Below are positions 44,863 through 52,865 of a stretch of 64,000 bases of DNA, piece by piece; position 1 is the stretch's first letter; each line of letters starts with the position of its first letter. The notes beneath the pieces are model-generated. The model saw only the letters and a list, made by a program, of their open reading frames with translations, was not told the DNA's origin and made no database searches. Source of the stretch: Candidatus Rifleibacterium amylolyticum (GTDB lineage: Bacteria > Muiribacteriota > Ozemobacteria > Ozemobacterales > Ozemobacteraceae). A program made the translations under genes and the position numbers. The stretch lies in assembly GCA_009917695.1 (NCBI GenBank), contig JAACJG010000006.1:1-64000 (forward strand). Direction: 5' to 3'.

Positions 44863-46647
44863 TCAGAAGTAATAGTAAATACTCTTGTAATCTTCGGGGT
44901 TTTCACCGAGTGTTTCGAGCTTTTTCAGATAGTCGTACAGCGCAAGATCCGTGTGAATATAAGAAGGAATGTTGCTGATGTACTTTTCCCATGGGTGAAA
45001 CTCGTAGATTCGTCGCCCATCTGGCAGAATCGTCAGCAGCAGATGATTCTGCTCAGCTCGCAGATAGTTCTTGCCGAGCCCCGGCACATTAAAAACGGGC
45101 TCGTCAGTTCTCGCCATGCCTGGCAGCAGGCGCGCCTCTTCCCTCGCCTCCTGTTGCAGCCGCGCCAGCGGCACCCGGTAGAAATCAGTCTCCTGCTTGC
45201 CTTTGGCGTTGAAGGTATAATATGGCTCAACACCAATCTGGCGCAGCCAGCGGCGAAGAGCGTTCACCTCGTAGCGGCGACAATTCTGAATCGTGAATAC
45301 AGCCTGGTTGTAGCAGTAAAGGCCTCGTCGCCTGAACTTCTGTATTGCTTCCATCGCCTGCGGGGTGATTTCAAAACAGTGCTCGAAATGCGTAACTATA
45401 ACTATCTCGCGCCGGCCAGGCTGCTGGAAAGAGGCGATCATGTCCGCAAGTTCGTCGGTTATGCGCTGCGGCAATGCCACTGGCGTGCGCGAACCGATGC
45501 GAATACGCCACACAGTTTCAATCTTAGCCAGGCCTTCGAGCACATACCTGATATTGGCATCTGTCATCACCAGCGGATCGCCACCGGTTACCAGCACCTC
45601 GTTAACCGCCGGGTTCGCAGCTATCCAGTCTATGGCGGCATCCAGCTTTTCTTTCGAGGCCATGGCACCGGGAGAATAAACATCGTCTATCTCCCAGTTA
45701 CGCTGACAGTAAACACAGATCTGGCTGCACGTATTATAGGGCTTGAACACCACAATGTGTGGATAACGCCGGGTGATCAGATCGATCGGCGACGTATCGG
45801 TCTCGCGCATGAAATCAAGATCGCAAACAGGCTGATCGCGACGCGCCAGAATCCCATCGACATAACTCATCGGCGGAATGACCTGAGCCCTCACCGACAT
45901 GTCGACCAACCCTCCGCTTCGATAGTCGAACAAAGAAACATAATAAGGCGTGATACCAAAGGGCAGTCTTGCTGCGCGGGCCCGGTCAATTGCCAGTTTT
46001 TCTTCCGGAGTCAGTTCTACCAGCTTCTCAAGCATCGCTGAATCTCTGACAATATGCTTGAGTTGCCAGTGGTAGTCATCAAATTCAGCCTCACTACAGC
46101 CGAAAAAGCTGATTATGCGCTGTCGGTTTTCGTTGCGCTTCTCAATGACTCCAGAGTCAAGACCGCATTGATAACGCTTCATCGACTCATCAATCTTTGC
46201 ACACAAGCGATTCAGATAACGCGATCGCGCGATTCCTGCCTCACGACCGGTTTTTCGAATCTTCACCTCATCGCCATAAATACCGGCTTTGCCGGCCATT
46301 CCAGAGAGTATACGATGAACGTCTTCGAGAAAAGCATCTGAAAGATCAGGTGGCAAACTTTGCCAGTTCTCATGCGCCAGATCGTAAAGGACCTTAACCA
46401 TGTCAAAACCGGTCAAATGAGCACTGCGCCGCGTGAAAAACTGCCGAAATGCCCTGAGACATGAAAGCCGCAAAGCCACCTGCAGTCCACTTAATTTCAG
46501 CGCTTCATCCGCATTTGCTTCAATAAACCGGCGGGATTTGGCCAGAAATTTGTCGCGCGCACTCTCGTAATCAGGCGCTTCCAGCAGAATTTTATGCAAA
46601 GGCGGAAATGCCAGAAACATCTGTTCAACTTTTTCTTTGCTGTACAC
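44863..46647 (-). CDS. KamA-family radical SAM enzyme with long N-terminal extension
   Basis: The 594-residue protein has the radical SAM cluster 'CSQICVYC' (Cys307, 311, 314) and a lysine 2,3-aminomutase-like core ('LVTGGDPLVMTDANIRYVLE', 'IRIGSRTPVALPQRI', 'VTHFEHCFEITPQA', 'PYYTFNAKGKQETDFYRVPL'). A PLP-lysine candidate is in 'NVPGLGKNYL'. Typical KamA and EpmB proteins are 340-470 residues; here about 220 helical residues precede the core. The substrate may be lysine or another amino acid, or a protein lysine; it cannot be decided here. The start is GTG with GGAG upstream. The gene ends beside the hexamer tract. Confidence 0.88.
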   Translation of the reverse strand: MYSKEKVEQMFLAFPPLHKILLEAPDYESARDKFLAKSRRFIEANADEALKLSGLQVALRLSCLRAFRQFFTRRSAHLTGFDMVKVLYDLAHENWQSLPPDLSDAFLEDVHRILSGMAGKAGIYGDEVKIRKTGREAGIARSRYLNRLCAKIDESMKRYQCGLDSGVIEKRNENRQRIISFFGCSEAEFDDYHWQLKHIVRDSAMLEKLVELTPEEKLAIDRARAARLPFGITPYYVSLFDYRSGGLVDMSVRAQVIPPMSYVDGILARRDQPVCDLDFMRETDTSPIDLITRRYPHIVVFKPYNTCSQICVYCQRNWEIDDVYSPGAMASKEKLDAAIDWIAANPAVNEVLVTGGDPLVMTDANIRYVLEGLAKIETVWRIRIGSRTPVALPQRITDELADMIASFQQPGRREIVIVTHFEHCFEITPQAMEAIQKFRRRGLYCYNQAVFTIQNCRRYEVNALRRWLRQIGVEPYYTFNAKGKQETDFYRVPLARLQQEAREEARLLPGMARTDEPVFNVPGLGKNYLRAEQNHLLLTILPDGRRIYEFHPWEKYISNIPSYIHTDLALYDYLKKLETLGENPEDYKSIYYYF

Positions 46648-46925
46648 TGTTGCTCCAGACCAGGCAATTTCTTAAAATATGGTGATTTTCTTGAAAATAC
46701 CAAGAAATTACGCAGAATTCATAGTTTTTCTAGTCATAGAATAACATATCTGCCGTTTTTATTCAATTTTTGCAACCAGCAATTTTCGAGCAAAAACTTA
46801 ACGACAATCGGCGCGAGCCGTACAAGAGGGGCGCAGAGAGCGACCGAGTGGATGTACCCTGCGACTTTCTTCTTAGTTCAGGCTGCGAAAAACAGGTTGC
46901 GCAGAATAACGGTTGTGGCAGCGAC

Positions 46926-47930
46926 TCAGTCCGCTTCGCCCTCGCGCCTGATAAAGCGCCATTCCCCGAGCATGCGGTCTGAGTCTTCACTCTCGCGGCG
47001 CTGCAGTTCAAAAATAGCTTCAAAATTCACCGGTTCGGCCGAATGATGCGCACGCAGCCAGCCCTTAACTTCGATTTCGCCAAAAAGCGGCGAACCCGGC
47101 TTTTCATCAGTAAAATATTCTGCGGTCAGATAAGTCATTCCGGCCTTGTCGATAAGAACCTCATGCTCAGTGCTGTTGACCGTCAAAGATTGCGATTTTT
47201 CCTTGAGCCCACGGGTCGAATATGAGGTCGGTGGAGCTATTCTGATGTTCTCGAACTTCTTTTCATCAGGCCGGCCCTGCGGTCGAAAAAGAATCTCACA
47301 GCGATGAAAAGGAATCACCAGCGTATCTGAAGAGTATGTCACGACATATACTTTCATACTGAGATTCCATTGATAAGCGCCTGACTGACTTATTCCGGCA
47401 ATAGCTCGCTGCAACTCGACTTTGCCATCGATAATCTCGAGACTCGGTTTCTTCTGAGTCGGGTAAAGCAGCTTTATCAGATCAGAGCGTCGTGCCGAAC
47501 GGGTTGAATTGGCTTCACGCCAGGGAACTTCGTGAGTTATGATACCGGTACTGTCAGGAATTCTGATGACGAAAGGGCTGCGCTCGGTTTCAAAGACAAG
47601 CGCAACCACAGTTTTGCCATTATAGGGCACCGAAAGGCTGATTAGATTTGGCGCAAGCAGCTGGTCAAAGCGCGAACGCACCTTGGCAAACCAGATCGAA
47701 AGTTCTTCGAAATCAGCGCCGACCACGCCTTTTTTTTCGTCGATGCCGATCAACCACATGATCGGCTCACCGCGGGCAGCATTGGCATGTGCTGCAATAC
47801 GACGCGCTGCCCGAAAATGGTCGCGCGGCCATTCCGCCTTGAGCTCAACCGTATCGTCTTCGATCGGCTGGCCTTTTTCGAGGCGTTCAATGATATCGAG
47901 AACCTTGAATTCTATTTCCTGTTTTTTCAT
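46926..47930 (-). CDS. AlbA_2/Schlafen-like domain protein
   Basis: The 334-residue protein opens with an AlbA_2 (Schlafen ATP-binding) domain: 'DDTVELKAEWPRDHFRAARR', 'IAAHANAARGEPIMWLIGID', 'VVALVFETERSPFVIRI'. The E-x-K-x-E-like and A-N-A/G-G blocks that define the family are visible. The C-terminal 150 residues are beta-rich and not recognised. Such proteins are often linked to stress, RNA cleavage or phage defence, and some act as transcription regulators. No toxin or phage neighbours are present, so the role is open. The 278-bp gap to the KamA-type gene shows no clear feature. Confidence 0.8.
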   Translation of the reverse strand: MKKQEIEFKVLDIIERLEKGQPIEDDTVELKAEWPRDHFRAARRIAAHANAARGEPIMWLIGIDEKKGVVGADFEELSIWFAKVRSRFDQLLAPNLISLSVPYNGKTVVALVFETERSPFVIRIPDSTGIITHEVPWREANSTRSARRSDLIKLLYPTQKKPSLEIIDGKVELQRAIAGISQSGAYQWNLSMKVYVVTYSSDTLVIPFHRCEILFRPQGRPDEKKFENIRIAPPTSYSTRGLKEKSQSLTVNSTEHEVLIDKAGMTYLTAEYFTDEKPGSPLFGEIEVKGWLRAHHSAEPVNFEAIFELQRRESEDSDRMLGEWRFIRREGEAD

Positions 47931-47989
47931 CGCGCACTCTCTGCTATTTCTTACTTTTTCATATTATCGGCATTTTTGCAATGCCGCCA

Positions 47990-48031
47990 AAAAAAAGAAT
48001 TTCCGTTCATGGCCACCGCCACAAACGGAAA
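47990..48031 (-). terminator. Terminator after bcp
   Basis: On the minus strand an 8-bp stem (48031-48024 with 48007-48000, TTTCCGTT/AACGGAAA) around a GC-rich loop is followed by TTC and eight Ts. Confidence 0.75.
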
Positions 48032-48051
48032 CTCCGTTTTTATCAATTAGA

Positions 48052-48531
48052 TCAGTGTTCAAGCCCCTTAACAAAATCAACGGCAAATGGGACAGTCTGC
48101 TCAGGTTTAACCTTGTACCAGACCTGTAATATCTTACCGTCTTCGCCCACCAGGAAAGAAGAGCGAATGATACCGACCGATTTTTTGCCAAACATCGTCT
48201 TTTCGCCAAGCACAAAGTAATCGGCCGCAGTTTTTTTGTCGGGATCGGCCAGCAGAGTGAAGTTCAACGAATACTTTTCAGCAAACTTCTTGAGCGCCGC
48301 CGGCTGATCAGGGCTGATACCGACAACGGCCACGCCAAGGTCTTTGAGATCGGCAAAGGCATCACGTATGCTGCAGGCCTGCGTTGTGCAACCAGGCGTC
48401 GACGCCTTGGGATAGAAGTAGACGAGCAGTTTGCCACCAGCGAAATCCTTGAGGGCAACCGCTTTGCCGCCTTTATCATGCAAAGCGAATGCTGGTGCCT
48501 TATCGCCAACTTTGAGTTCTGACTTATTCAT
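48052..48531 (-). CDS. bcp: Peroxiredoxin Bcp/PrxQ
   Basis: The thiol peroxidase reduces hydroperoxides using thioredoxin. The peroxidatic Cys is in 'ASTPGCTTQACSIRD', with a second Cys five residues on, the standard PrxQ disulfide pair. 'VVGISPDQPAALKKFAEKY' and 'RSSFLVGEDGKI' are typical. The ATG at 48531 overlaps the stop of the upstream TlpA-like gene by one base (TGATG). A GTG three bases earlier is possible. Coupling to a thioredoxin-fold lipoprotein suggests an envelope/cytoplasm redox pair. A terminator follows. Confidence 0.95.
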   Translation of the reverse strand: MNKSELKVGDKAPAFALHDKGGKAVALKDFAGGKLLVYFYPKASTPGCTTQACSIRDAFADLKDLGVAVVGISPDQPAALKKFAEKYSLNFTLLADPDKKTAADYFVLGEKTMFGKKSVGIIRSSFLVGEDGKILQVWYKVKPEQTVPFAVDFVKGLEH

Positions 48532-49349
48532 CACTCCCCCAGGCTCTTCTCGCTTTCTTCTTTAACAGCAGTCGGATCAGACTGTGGGGCCGTATCTTCG
48601 GTGGTTGCGTCGTCTACTGTTGTTTCCTGCGAAGTCTGCTCCTCATTTTCTGTCTCTTCTTTCACTGGGGCAGAGGTAGCTTCAGGAGCAACAGGTGCAT
48701 CAACAGTAGCATCAGGGTCTCCAGCGGGAATAATCGCTTCTTCTTTTGCCGGTTCTGCGGCTGGAGTCGGTTCTGCAGATGTGACAGGTTCGGCAGCTGC
48801 GGCAGGCTCAACTGCCGATTTCGGCTCAGCAACAGGTTCTTTGGTGGCGGTTGGGGCAGCTGCCGAGCCACCTCTGGCTTCTACCAGCTCTTTAACTTTG
48901 GCATCGAGACCGGCCATTGGATGGCCATTCCAGACGATTTTGCCATCTACTACGATAAAAGCAGCCGGAATTCCGGTTACACCATAAGCCGAACCAGCAG
49001 AACTCTCAGCACCGATAATCCAGTTCATTCCAGCCTTTTTATTGAATTCATTGATGGTGTCGGCGGGCTCCTGGCTCAGAGATACGAGAACGACACCCTT
49101 GTCTTTGTATTCATTGTACAAAGTTTTGAGATGCGGAATGCTGGTGCGGCAAGGCGGGCACCAGGTTGCCCAGAATTCTACGATTACGATTTTGTCTTTG
49201 TGATCAGAAAGTTTGAAGCTGTCGGTGTTGATCCAGGTGCCGGCAGTAACTTCAGGCGCATCACCGCTGGCATTCTTACTGCAGCCTGGCGTAACTATTC
49301 CAAAACAGAAAAACAATACTGCGACCAGAAAGAGACTGAATTTTTTCAT
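48531..49349 (-). CDS. TlpA-like thioredoxin-fold lipoprotein with long acidic tail
   Basis: A signal sequence with 'IVTPGC' suggests lipidation. The thioredoxin-like domain (about 35-155) contains the active site 'FWATWCPPCRTS' and the cis-Pro segment 'GVTGIPAAFIV'. The final ~110 residues are low complexity, rich in Ala, Pro, Glu and Thr, and probably a disordered spacer or wall-spanning tail, which is unusual for TlpA/ResA proteins. It likely reduces or oxidises exported proteins. AGGAGG lies upstream of the ATG. bcp is directly downstream and overlapping. Confidence 0.9.
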   Translation of the reverse strand: MKKFSLFLVAVLFFCFGIVTPGCSKNASGDAPEVTAGTWINTDSFKLSDHKDKIVIVEFWATWCPPCRTSIPHLKTLYNEYKDKGVVLVSLSQEPADTINEFNKKAGMNWIIGAESSAGSAYGVTGIPAAFIVVDGKIVWNGHPMAGLDAKVKELVEARGGSAAAPTATKEPVAEPKSAVEPAAAAEPVTSAEPTPAAEPAKEEAIIPAGDPDATVDAPVAPEATSAPVKEETENEEQTSQETTVDDATTEDTAPQSDPTAVKEESEKSLGE

Positions 49350-49390
49350 GTAAATGATTACCTCCTGTGTTTTTTAACTGTTCAAAACAT

Positions 49391-49396
49391 ATTATA
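49391..49396 (-). promoter_or_regulatory. Possible -10 of the tlpA-like/bcp operon
   Basis: TATAAT on the minus strand about 42 nt upstream of the ATG at 49349. No acceptable -35 is seen at 16-18 nt. Confidence 0.3.
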
Positions 49397-49515
49397 AACC
49401 CACCCGCCTGTAAAGCGATGAACAACAAAATAGCAGTTTCCGGTCAAAATCAATCTTTATTCCGCACAAGCCTTCAGGCGCAGTCGCAAAATCCATAATT
49501 ATCAGCGGCCTCTCC

Positions 49516-49553
49516 GGATCCTGCGACTGCGCTTCGCTTCGCGCATGATGACG
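49516..49553. repeat. REP-like element, copy related to 29700
   Basis: Begins GGATCCTGCGACTGCG and ends ATGATGACG, matching the reverse complement of the 29.7-kb repeat except for a diverged centre (CTTCGCTTCGCGC). It lies in the 345-bp gene-free gap between the nitrilase and the TlpA-like gene. Confidence 0.65.
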
Positions 49554-49568
49554 AAAAAAGCCAGACCC

Positions 49569-49677
49569 CAGCATCGTGATCTCTGTTGATGATGGTCTTA
49601 CGCCTCACCGAGAATTGCTGTCAATATCATGTTCTCTATTGATGCTGGGTTACAGTTCACCGAGGATTGCCGGTTCA
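49569..49677. repeat. Two imperfect tandem 54-bp repeats
   Basis: About 49569-49623 and 49624-49677 share spaced blocks (TCTCTGTTGATG/TCTCTATTGATG, TCACCGAGAATTGC/TCACCGAGGATTGC) at the same offsets. They lie just past the nitrilase stop. No open reading frame or terminator is evident. Confidence 0.6.
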
Positions 49678-49694
49678 TAATGACAACATGGTCG

Positions 49695-50489
49695 TTATAG
49701 CGTCAGAAGCTCATGATACGTTTCCGGGCGGCGGTCAATCACAATATTGTTGCGTGGCGTCATAAGCTTGTCGCGCGCCTTTTCAAGGTCGAAGTCGAAC
49801 ACCTTGCACTCGGTCGTTTCGGCACCGGCCTGATAAATCACCTCACCCTTAGGGTCGGCGATCGTCGACATACCTGTAAATGTGAGGCCATGTTCCGTAC
49901 CGGTGCGATTGGCGGTGATTACATAAAAATGGTTGATCAATGCATGAATCGGCACCGAGCGCTGCGCAAAACCAGGCAGTACAAGAGCTGAACAATGACA
50001 CAGAATGTCAGCACCTTTAAGCATGGCGATTCGCCAGACTTCCGGAAACATCCAGTCAAAACAGACGAGCATGGCGATTTTGCCGATCGGCGTATCGAAT
50101 ACCGGCACCCCGACGTCGCCTGCCGAGAATATATCTTTCTCGTTGTAGAACAGATGAATCTTGCGATATTTGCCGACAAGACCGCCTGGGCCGATTAGAA
50201 CTGCAGAGTTGAAAAGTTTAAAGCCTTCGCGTTCGTTAAAACCTGAGGCCACATAAGAATTAGTGCGGCGACAATGGTCGTGCAGTAAAGTAATAAAGCG
50301 GCTGTTGTCAATTTCTTCGGCGGCGTCAAATGCATCGTTGCGGGTCGGGAAGTTGTAACCTGAATTACTCAGCTCCGGCAAAACCAGCAAATCTGCCGGA
50401 GGAGCTTCTTTAAGCAGCTTTGCCAGGCGGTTGAGAGTGACATCGAGATTCATCAACTCAGGAGTAAACTGAACGAAACCAGCCTTCAT
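49695..50489 (-). CDS. Nitrilase-superfamily amidohydrolase
   Basis: The 264-residue enzyme hydrolyses a carbon-nitrogen bond in an amide or nitrile. The Glu-Lys-Cys triad is intact (numbered from the GTG at 50492): Glu40 in 'VLPELSNSGY', Lys111 in 'GKYRKIHLF' and Cys144 in 'LVCFDWMFPE'. Its substrate cannot be read from sequence; it resembles omega-amidase or carbamoylputrescine-type branches only in general. I use the ATG at 50489, with GGAG 8 nt upstream. It follows fetB by 17-20 nt on the same strand and is likely its cotranscript. Confidence 0.9.
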   Translation of the reverse strand: MKAGFVQFTPELMNLDVTLNRLAKLLKEAPPADLLVLPELSNSGYNFPTRNDAFDAAEEIDNSRFITLLHDHCRRTNSYVASGFNEREGFKLFNSAVLIGPGGLVGKYRKIHLFYNEKDIFSAGDVGVPVFDTPIGKIAMLVCFDWMFPEVWRIAMLKGADILCHCSALVLPGFAQRSVPIHALINHFYVITANRTGTEHGLTFTGMSTIADPKGEVIYQAGAETTECKVFDFDLEKARDKLMTPRNNIVIDRRPETYHELLTL

Positions 50490-50509
50490 CACAAATTCTC
50501 CTCAAAAGG

Positions 50510-51331
50510 TCATTTTTTACTTCCGACCGGCTCGATGCGATAAAAGCTCTCACGCAGACGCAGGCGCTCACGCGCATCGAACATCTTGCGGCGCATCAGC
50601 CAGAGGCTCAGTATAACACCGAATCCGGTTCCTGACGAGATCATAAACATGATGAGAATCTGATAACGCACCGCCTCGCCAGCCGTATTGCCAGCCAGAA
50701 TCTGACCGGTCATCATACCCGGCAAACTTACCAGACCTGCTGCTGCCATCGAATTGATAATAGGAATCAGCCCGGTACGCACACTTTCGCGCCAGATGTC
50801 TTCGATCGCCTCAACCGAGGTCTGCCCCAGAGCCAGGCGTTGCTCGATCATCTGCCAGCGTGTCCAGGCCAGATTCGAAAAAGCATTCATCGCCAGCGCC
50901 ACCCCATTCATTGTGTTACCAAGCAGCATGCCAAGAATTGGAATAGCATAACGCGGGCTGTACCATGGTTCTACCTTGATTACCAGCGTCAACGTCAGCA
51001 CCATTATCGAAAACGAAGAAACCAGCATTGAGCTGGTGCCGATAAGAAAACGTGCCGGGCCCTTTACCCGCACCTTCTGCCGCGACATGACTTCCCAGCC
51101 GGCTGCGGCCAGCATCAGTGACCAGATCAGCACGACCAGATAAAAATTGACTGTGCTGAACACAACGTTGAGTACCAGACCAATAAGTGACAGCTGAACC
51201 GCCGTTCTTAAAGCCGCAATCAGCAAAGGACGCTCGATTTCGAGACGGTGCCAGAAGCTCAGAAATGCGAGCAGAAGCACAAGCAGACTTGCCAGCGAAA
51301 GTTCGAATGCACCAAGTGGAATTACGTTCAT
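50510..51331 (-). CDS. fetB: ABC transporter permease FetB (UPF0014)
   Basis: The 273-residue permease has about six to seven membrane helices and strong FetB hallmarks: 'LGMLLGNTMNGVALAMN', 'ALGQTSVEAIEDIWRESVR', 'LIPIINSMAAAGLVSLPGMM' followed by 'TGQILAGNTAGEAVRYQI'. E. coli FetAB is implicated in iron export and peroxide resistance. The start overlaps the end of fetA (ATGA), so the two are coupled. The nearby Bcp and TlpA-like proteins fit a redox theme, though they lie in a separate operon. Confidence 0.92.
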   Translation of the reverse strand: MNVIPLGAFELSLASLLVLLLAFLSFWHRLEIERPLLIAALRTAVQLSLIGLVLNVVFSTVNFYLVVLIWSLMLAAAGWEVMSRQKVRVKGPARFLIGTSSMLVSSFSIMVLTLTLVIKVEPWYSPRYAIPILGMLLGNTMNGVALAMNAFSNLAWTRWQMIEQRLALGQTSVEAIEDIWRESVRTGLIPIINSMAAAGLVSLPGMMTGQILAGNTAGEAVRYQILIMFMISSGTGFGVILSLWLMRRKMFDARERLRLRESFYRIEPVGSKK

Positions 51332-51930
51332 GCCAGCTCCCGCATTTCGCCGCCGACGAGAATTTCAAAGCGGCGGGAAGCAACCCTCTTGAGTTGCACC
51401 GGGTCATGACTCACCCAGATAGCCGGCGCCGAATTCTCTTTGAGATAGTCTAAAATGAAGTTTTCTACCCGACTGATACTGCCCTGATCGAGGCTGGCCG
51501 TCGGTTCGTCGAGCAGCAGCGCTTTGGGCCGGTTCTGTAACAGGCGAAAAATGGCAAGCCTCTGTTTTTCGCCGGTCGACAGGCGGTTTATTTCCCAGTC
51601 CATGACTTCGCTGGTAAATCCTAACTGTTGCAGCCACGAGGCTGCGGGCGGCACCTTGAAATGCTGGCCGACCCGTTCATGCCACCAGAAACTTTCTGCC
51701 GGCAGATAGGCAACCTGACGACGCCAGTGCGGGCCACTGATTTCATTGCAGGCAGTCTGACCGAGACACAAATGGCCTTCATGCGGCTCAAGATCGGCGA
51801 TAGCACGCAGCAACAGAGACTTGCCCGCGCCGGAAGCTCCGTGCAGACCAAGCACCTGCCCCGGCTCGACCGCAAAAGTATAGGGGCCACGCCCGAGAAA
51901 ACTTAAATTTTCCAATCTGAGCCCGTTCAT
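51328..51930 (-). CDS. fetA: ABC transporter ATP-binding protein FetA
   Basis: The ATPase partner of FetB. Walker A 'GLHGASGAGKSLLL', signature 'NRLSTGEKQRLA', Walker B 'ALLLDEPTASLD' and the switch His in 'IWVSHD' are all intact. About 200 residues is the compact FetA size. I choose ATG 51930 ('MNGLRLENLSF'), since the ten extra residues from 51960 precede the first strand of the fold. The Shine-Dalgarno is weak. Pairing with a UPF0014 permease makes the FetA call more secure than the ATPase alone. Confidence 0.9.
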   Translation of the reverse strand: MNGLRLENLSFLGRGPYTFAVEPGQVLGLHGASGAGKSLLLRAIADLEPHEGHLCLGQTACNEISGPHWRRQVAYLPAESFWWHERVGQHFKVPPAASWLQQLGFTSEVMDWEINRLSTGEKQRLAIFRLLQNRPKALLLDEPTASLDQGSISRVENFILDYLKENSAPAIWVSHDPVQLKRVASRRFEILVGGEMRELA

Positions 51931-52040
51931 AGTTCCCGCTAATTTAACATGGCATGACAAAATTGTTTGCGAAAAAAATTCGGAATACTGCGAAATGTGT
52001 CGAATAGATGCCTGAAATTGTATATCTTAGCGGAGTCCTT

Positions 52041-52865
52041 ATGCTCAATCAATACCGCCTTCTCGCTCTGCTGCTGACAGCAAGTCTGCTGATCAGTGGC
52101 TGCAATGCCTTCGAAGGTTTCGATCGCAATCTCAACGACAGCGACTTCTCGGCCAAAGCTGGCGAAGCAAGGCTAGAACTTGCAGCAGCGAACTATGCCA
52201 AAGCGCGCGAACTTTACGACAGCCTGATAAAGGAGCATGGCGCCGACGAAGACGTCTGGCGTGGCCGCGCCGGGGCTCTCGCCGGGCTTGCCGGCTTCAA
52301 CATGTTCAACGTGCTCAATATCCTGCAAAATGACGCATCTACTCCCAACACTTTAATCTTCAAGGCAGCGCTGACAATTACCGACTCAGAACTCCTTGAA
52401 CAGGCCATCGCCGACATGGACAGAATAACGCAACCGGGAAACGACGACCGCCTTTTCCGCAGCCTGATGGCGACTCTCGCCGCTGCCCGCCGTCTGCTCG
52501 CCAAATACGACACCAACCTCAGCAAAAAGCTCGACACCCCAGATCAGATCGATTTCGACACCAACGACGAGAAAACCCTGACCTGGCAACAGCTTTACCG
52601 TCGCCTTACCGATACAACTTCAGCTTATTCGCTCGAACGTGCCTTTATCGAACTGACGCTCGCTCTCGATGGAAGAGGCAGCGAATGGCAGACAGTTTCA
52701 CCCATTCTGGGAGTTAATTACACCGGCACTTACACGCCGGCGAACCGCAGCACAATACTGGCGGTCGGCAACTTTGCCACGATACTGCAACAGGCAAATG
52801 CCTGGTTCGATGCCTCAGAAGCCAACTTTAAGGCTGAACTGTTGAGCCTGGACGGAGCCAACTGA
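52041..52865 (+). CDS. Lipoprotein with TPR-like helices
   Basis: The start is ATG 52041 (GGAG 6 nt upstream). The signal ends with a clean lipobox ('LLISGC'). The mature 250 residues are helical. 'ARLELAAANYAKARELYDSL' followed by 'EDVWRGRAGALAGLAGF' looks like a TPR hairpin. Beyond that there is no recognised domain. The stop overlaps the ATG of the next, barrel-like gene by one base, so the lipoprotein and barrel are made together and probably interact in the outer membrane. Confidence 0.82.
   Translation: MLNQYRLLALLLTASLLISGCNAFEGFDRNLNDSDFSAKAGEARLELAAANYAKARELYDSLIKEHGADEDVWRGRAGALAGLAGFNMFNVLNILQNDASTPNTLIFKAALTITDSELLEQAIADMDRITQPGNDDRLFRSLMATLAAARRLLAKYDTNLSKKLDTPDQIDFDTNDEKTLTWQQLYRRLTDTTSAYSLERAFIELTLALDGRGSEWQTVSPILGVNYTGTYTPANRSTILAVGNFATILQQANAWFDASEANFKAELLSLDGAN

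Noticed and set aside
44700-44978. Gly/Ser/Val-repeat open frame over the hexamer tract
   Set aside because: The repeat would encode a simple GS/VS tract, but the frame begins in the amylase promoter and ends inside the opposite gene, with no ribosome binding site.
44953-46041. 362-residue plus-strand open frame opposite the KamA-type gene
   Set aside because: Antisense to an enzyme with intact radical SAM motifs; no signal of its own.
47964-47971. GCCGATAA on the minus strand before the AlbA_2-like gene
   Set aside because: No -35 half at a usable distance, and the octamer lies within a GGCATT...AATGCC hairpin, so it is better explained as structure or chance.
21346-52034. Identical 16-mer TGTATATCTTAGCGGA at 21346 and 52019
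   Set aside because: In 64 kb, about one 16-base match is expected by chance, and the two contexts (opposite roles near promoters) do not extend the similarity.
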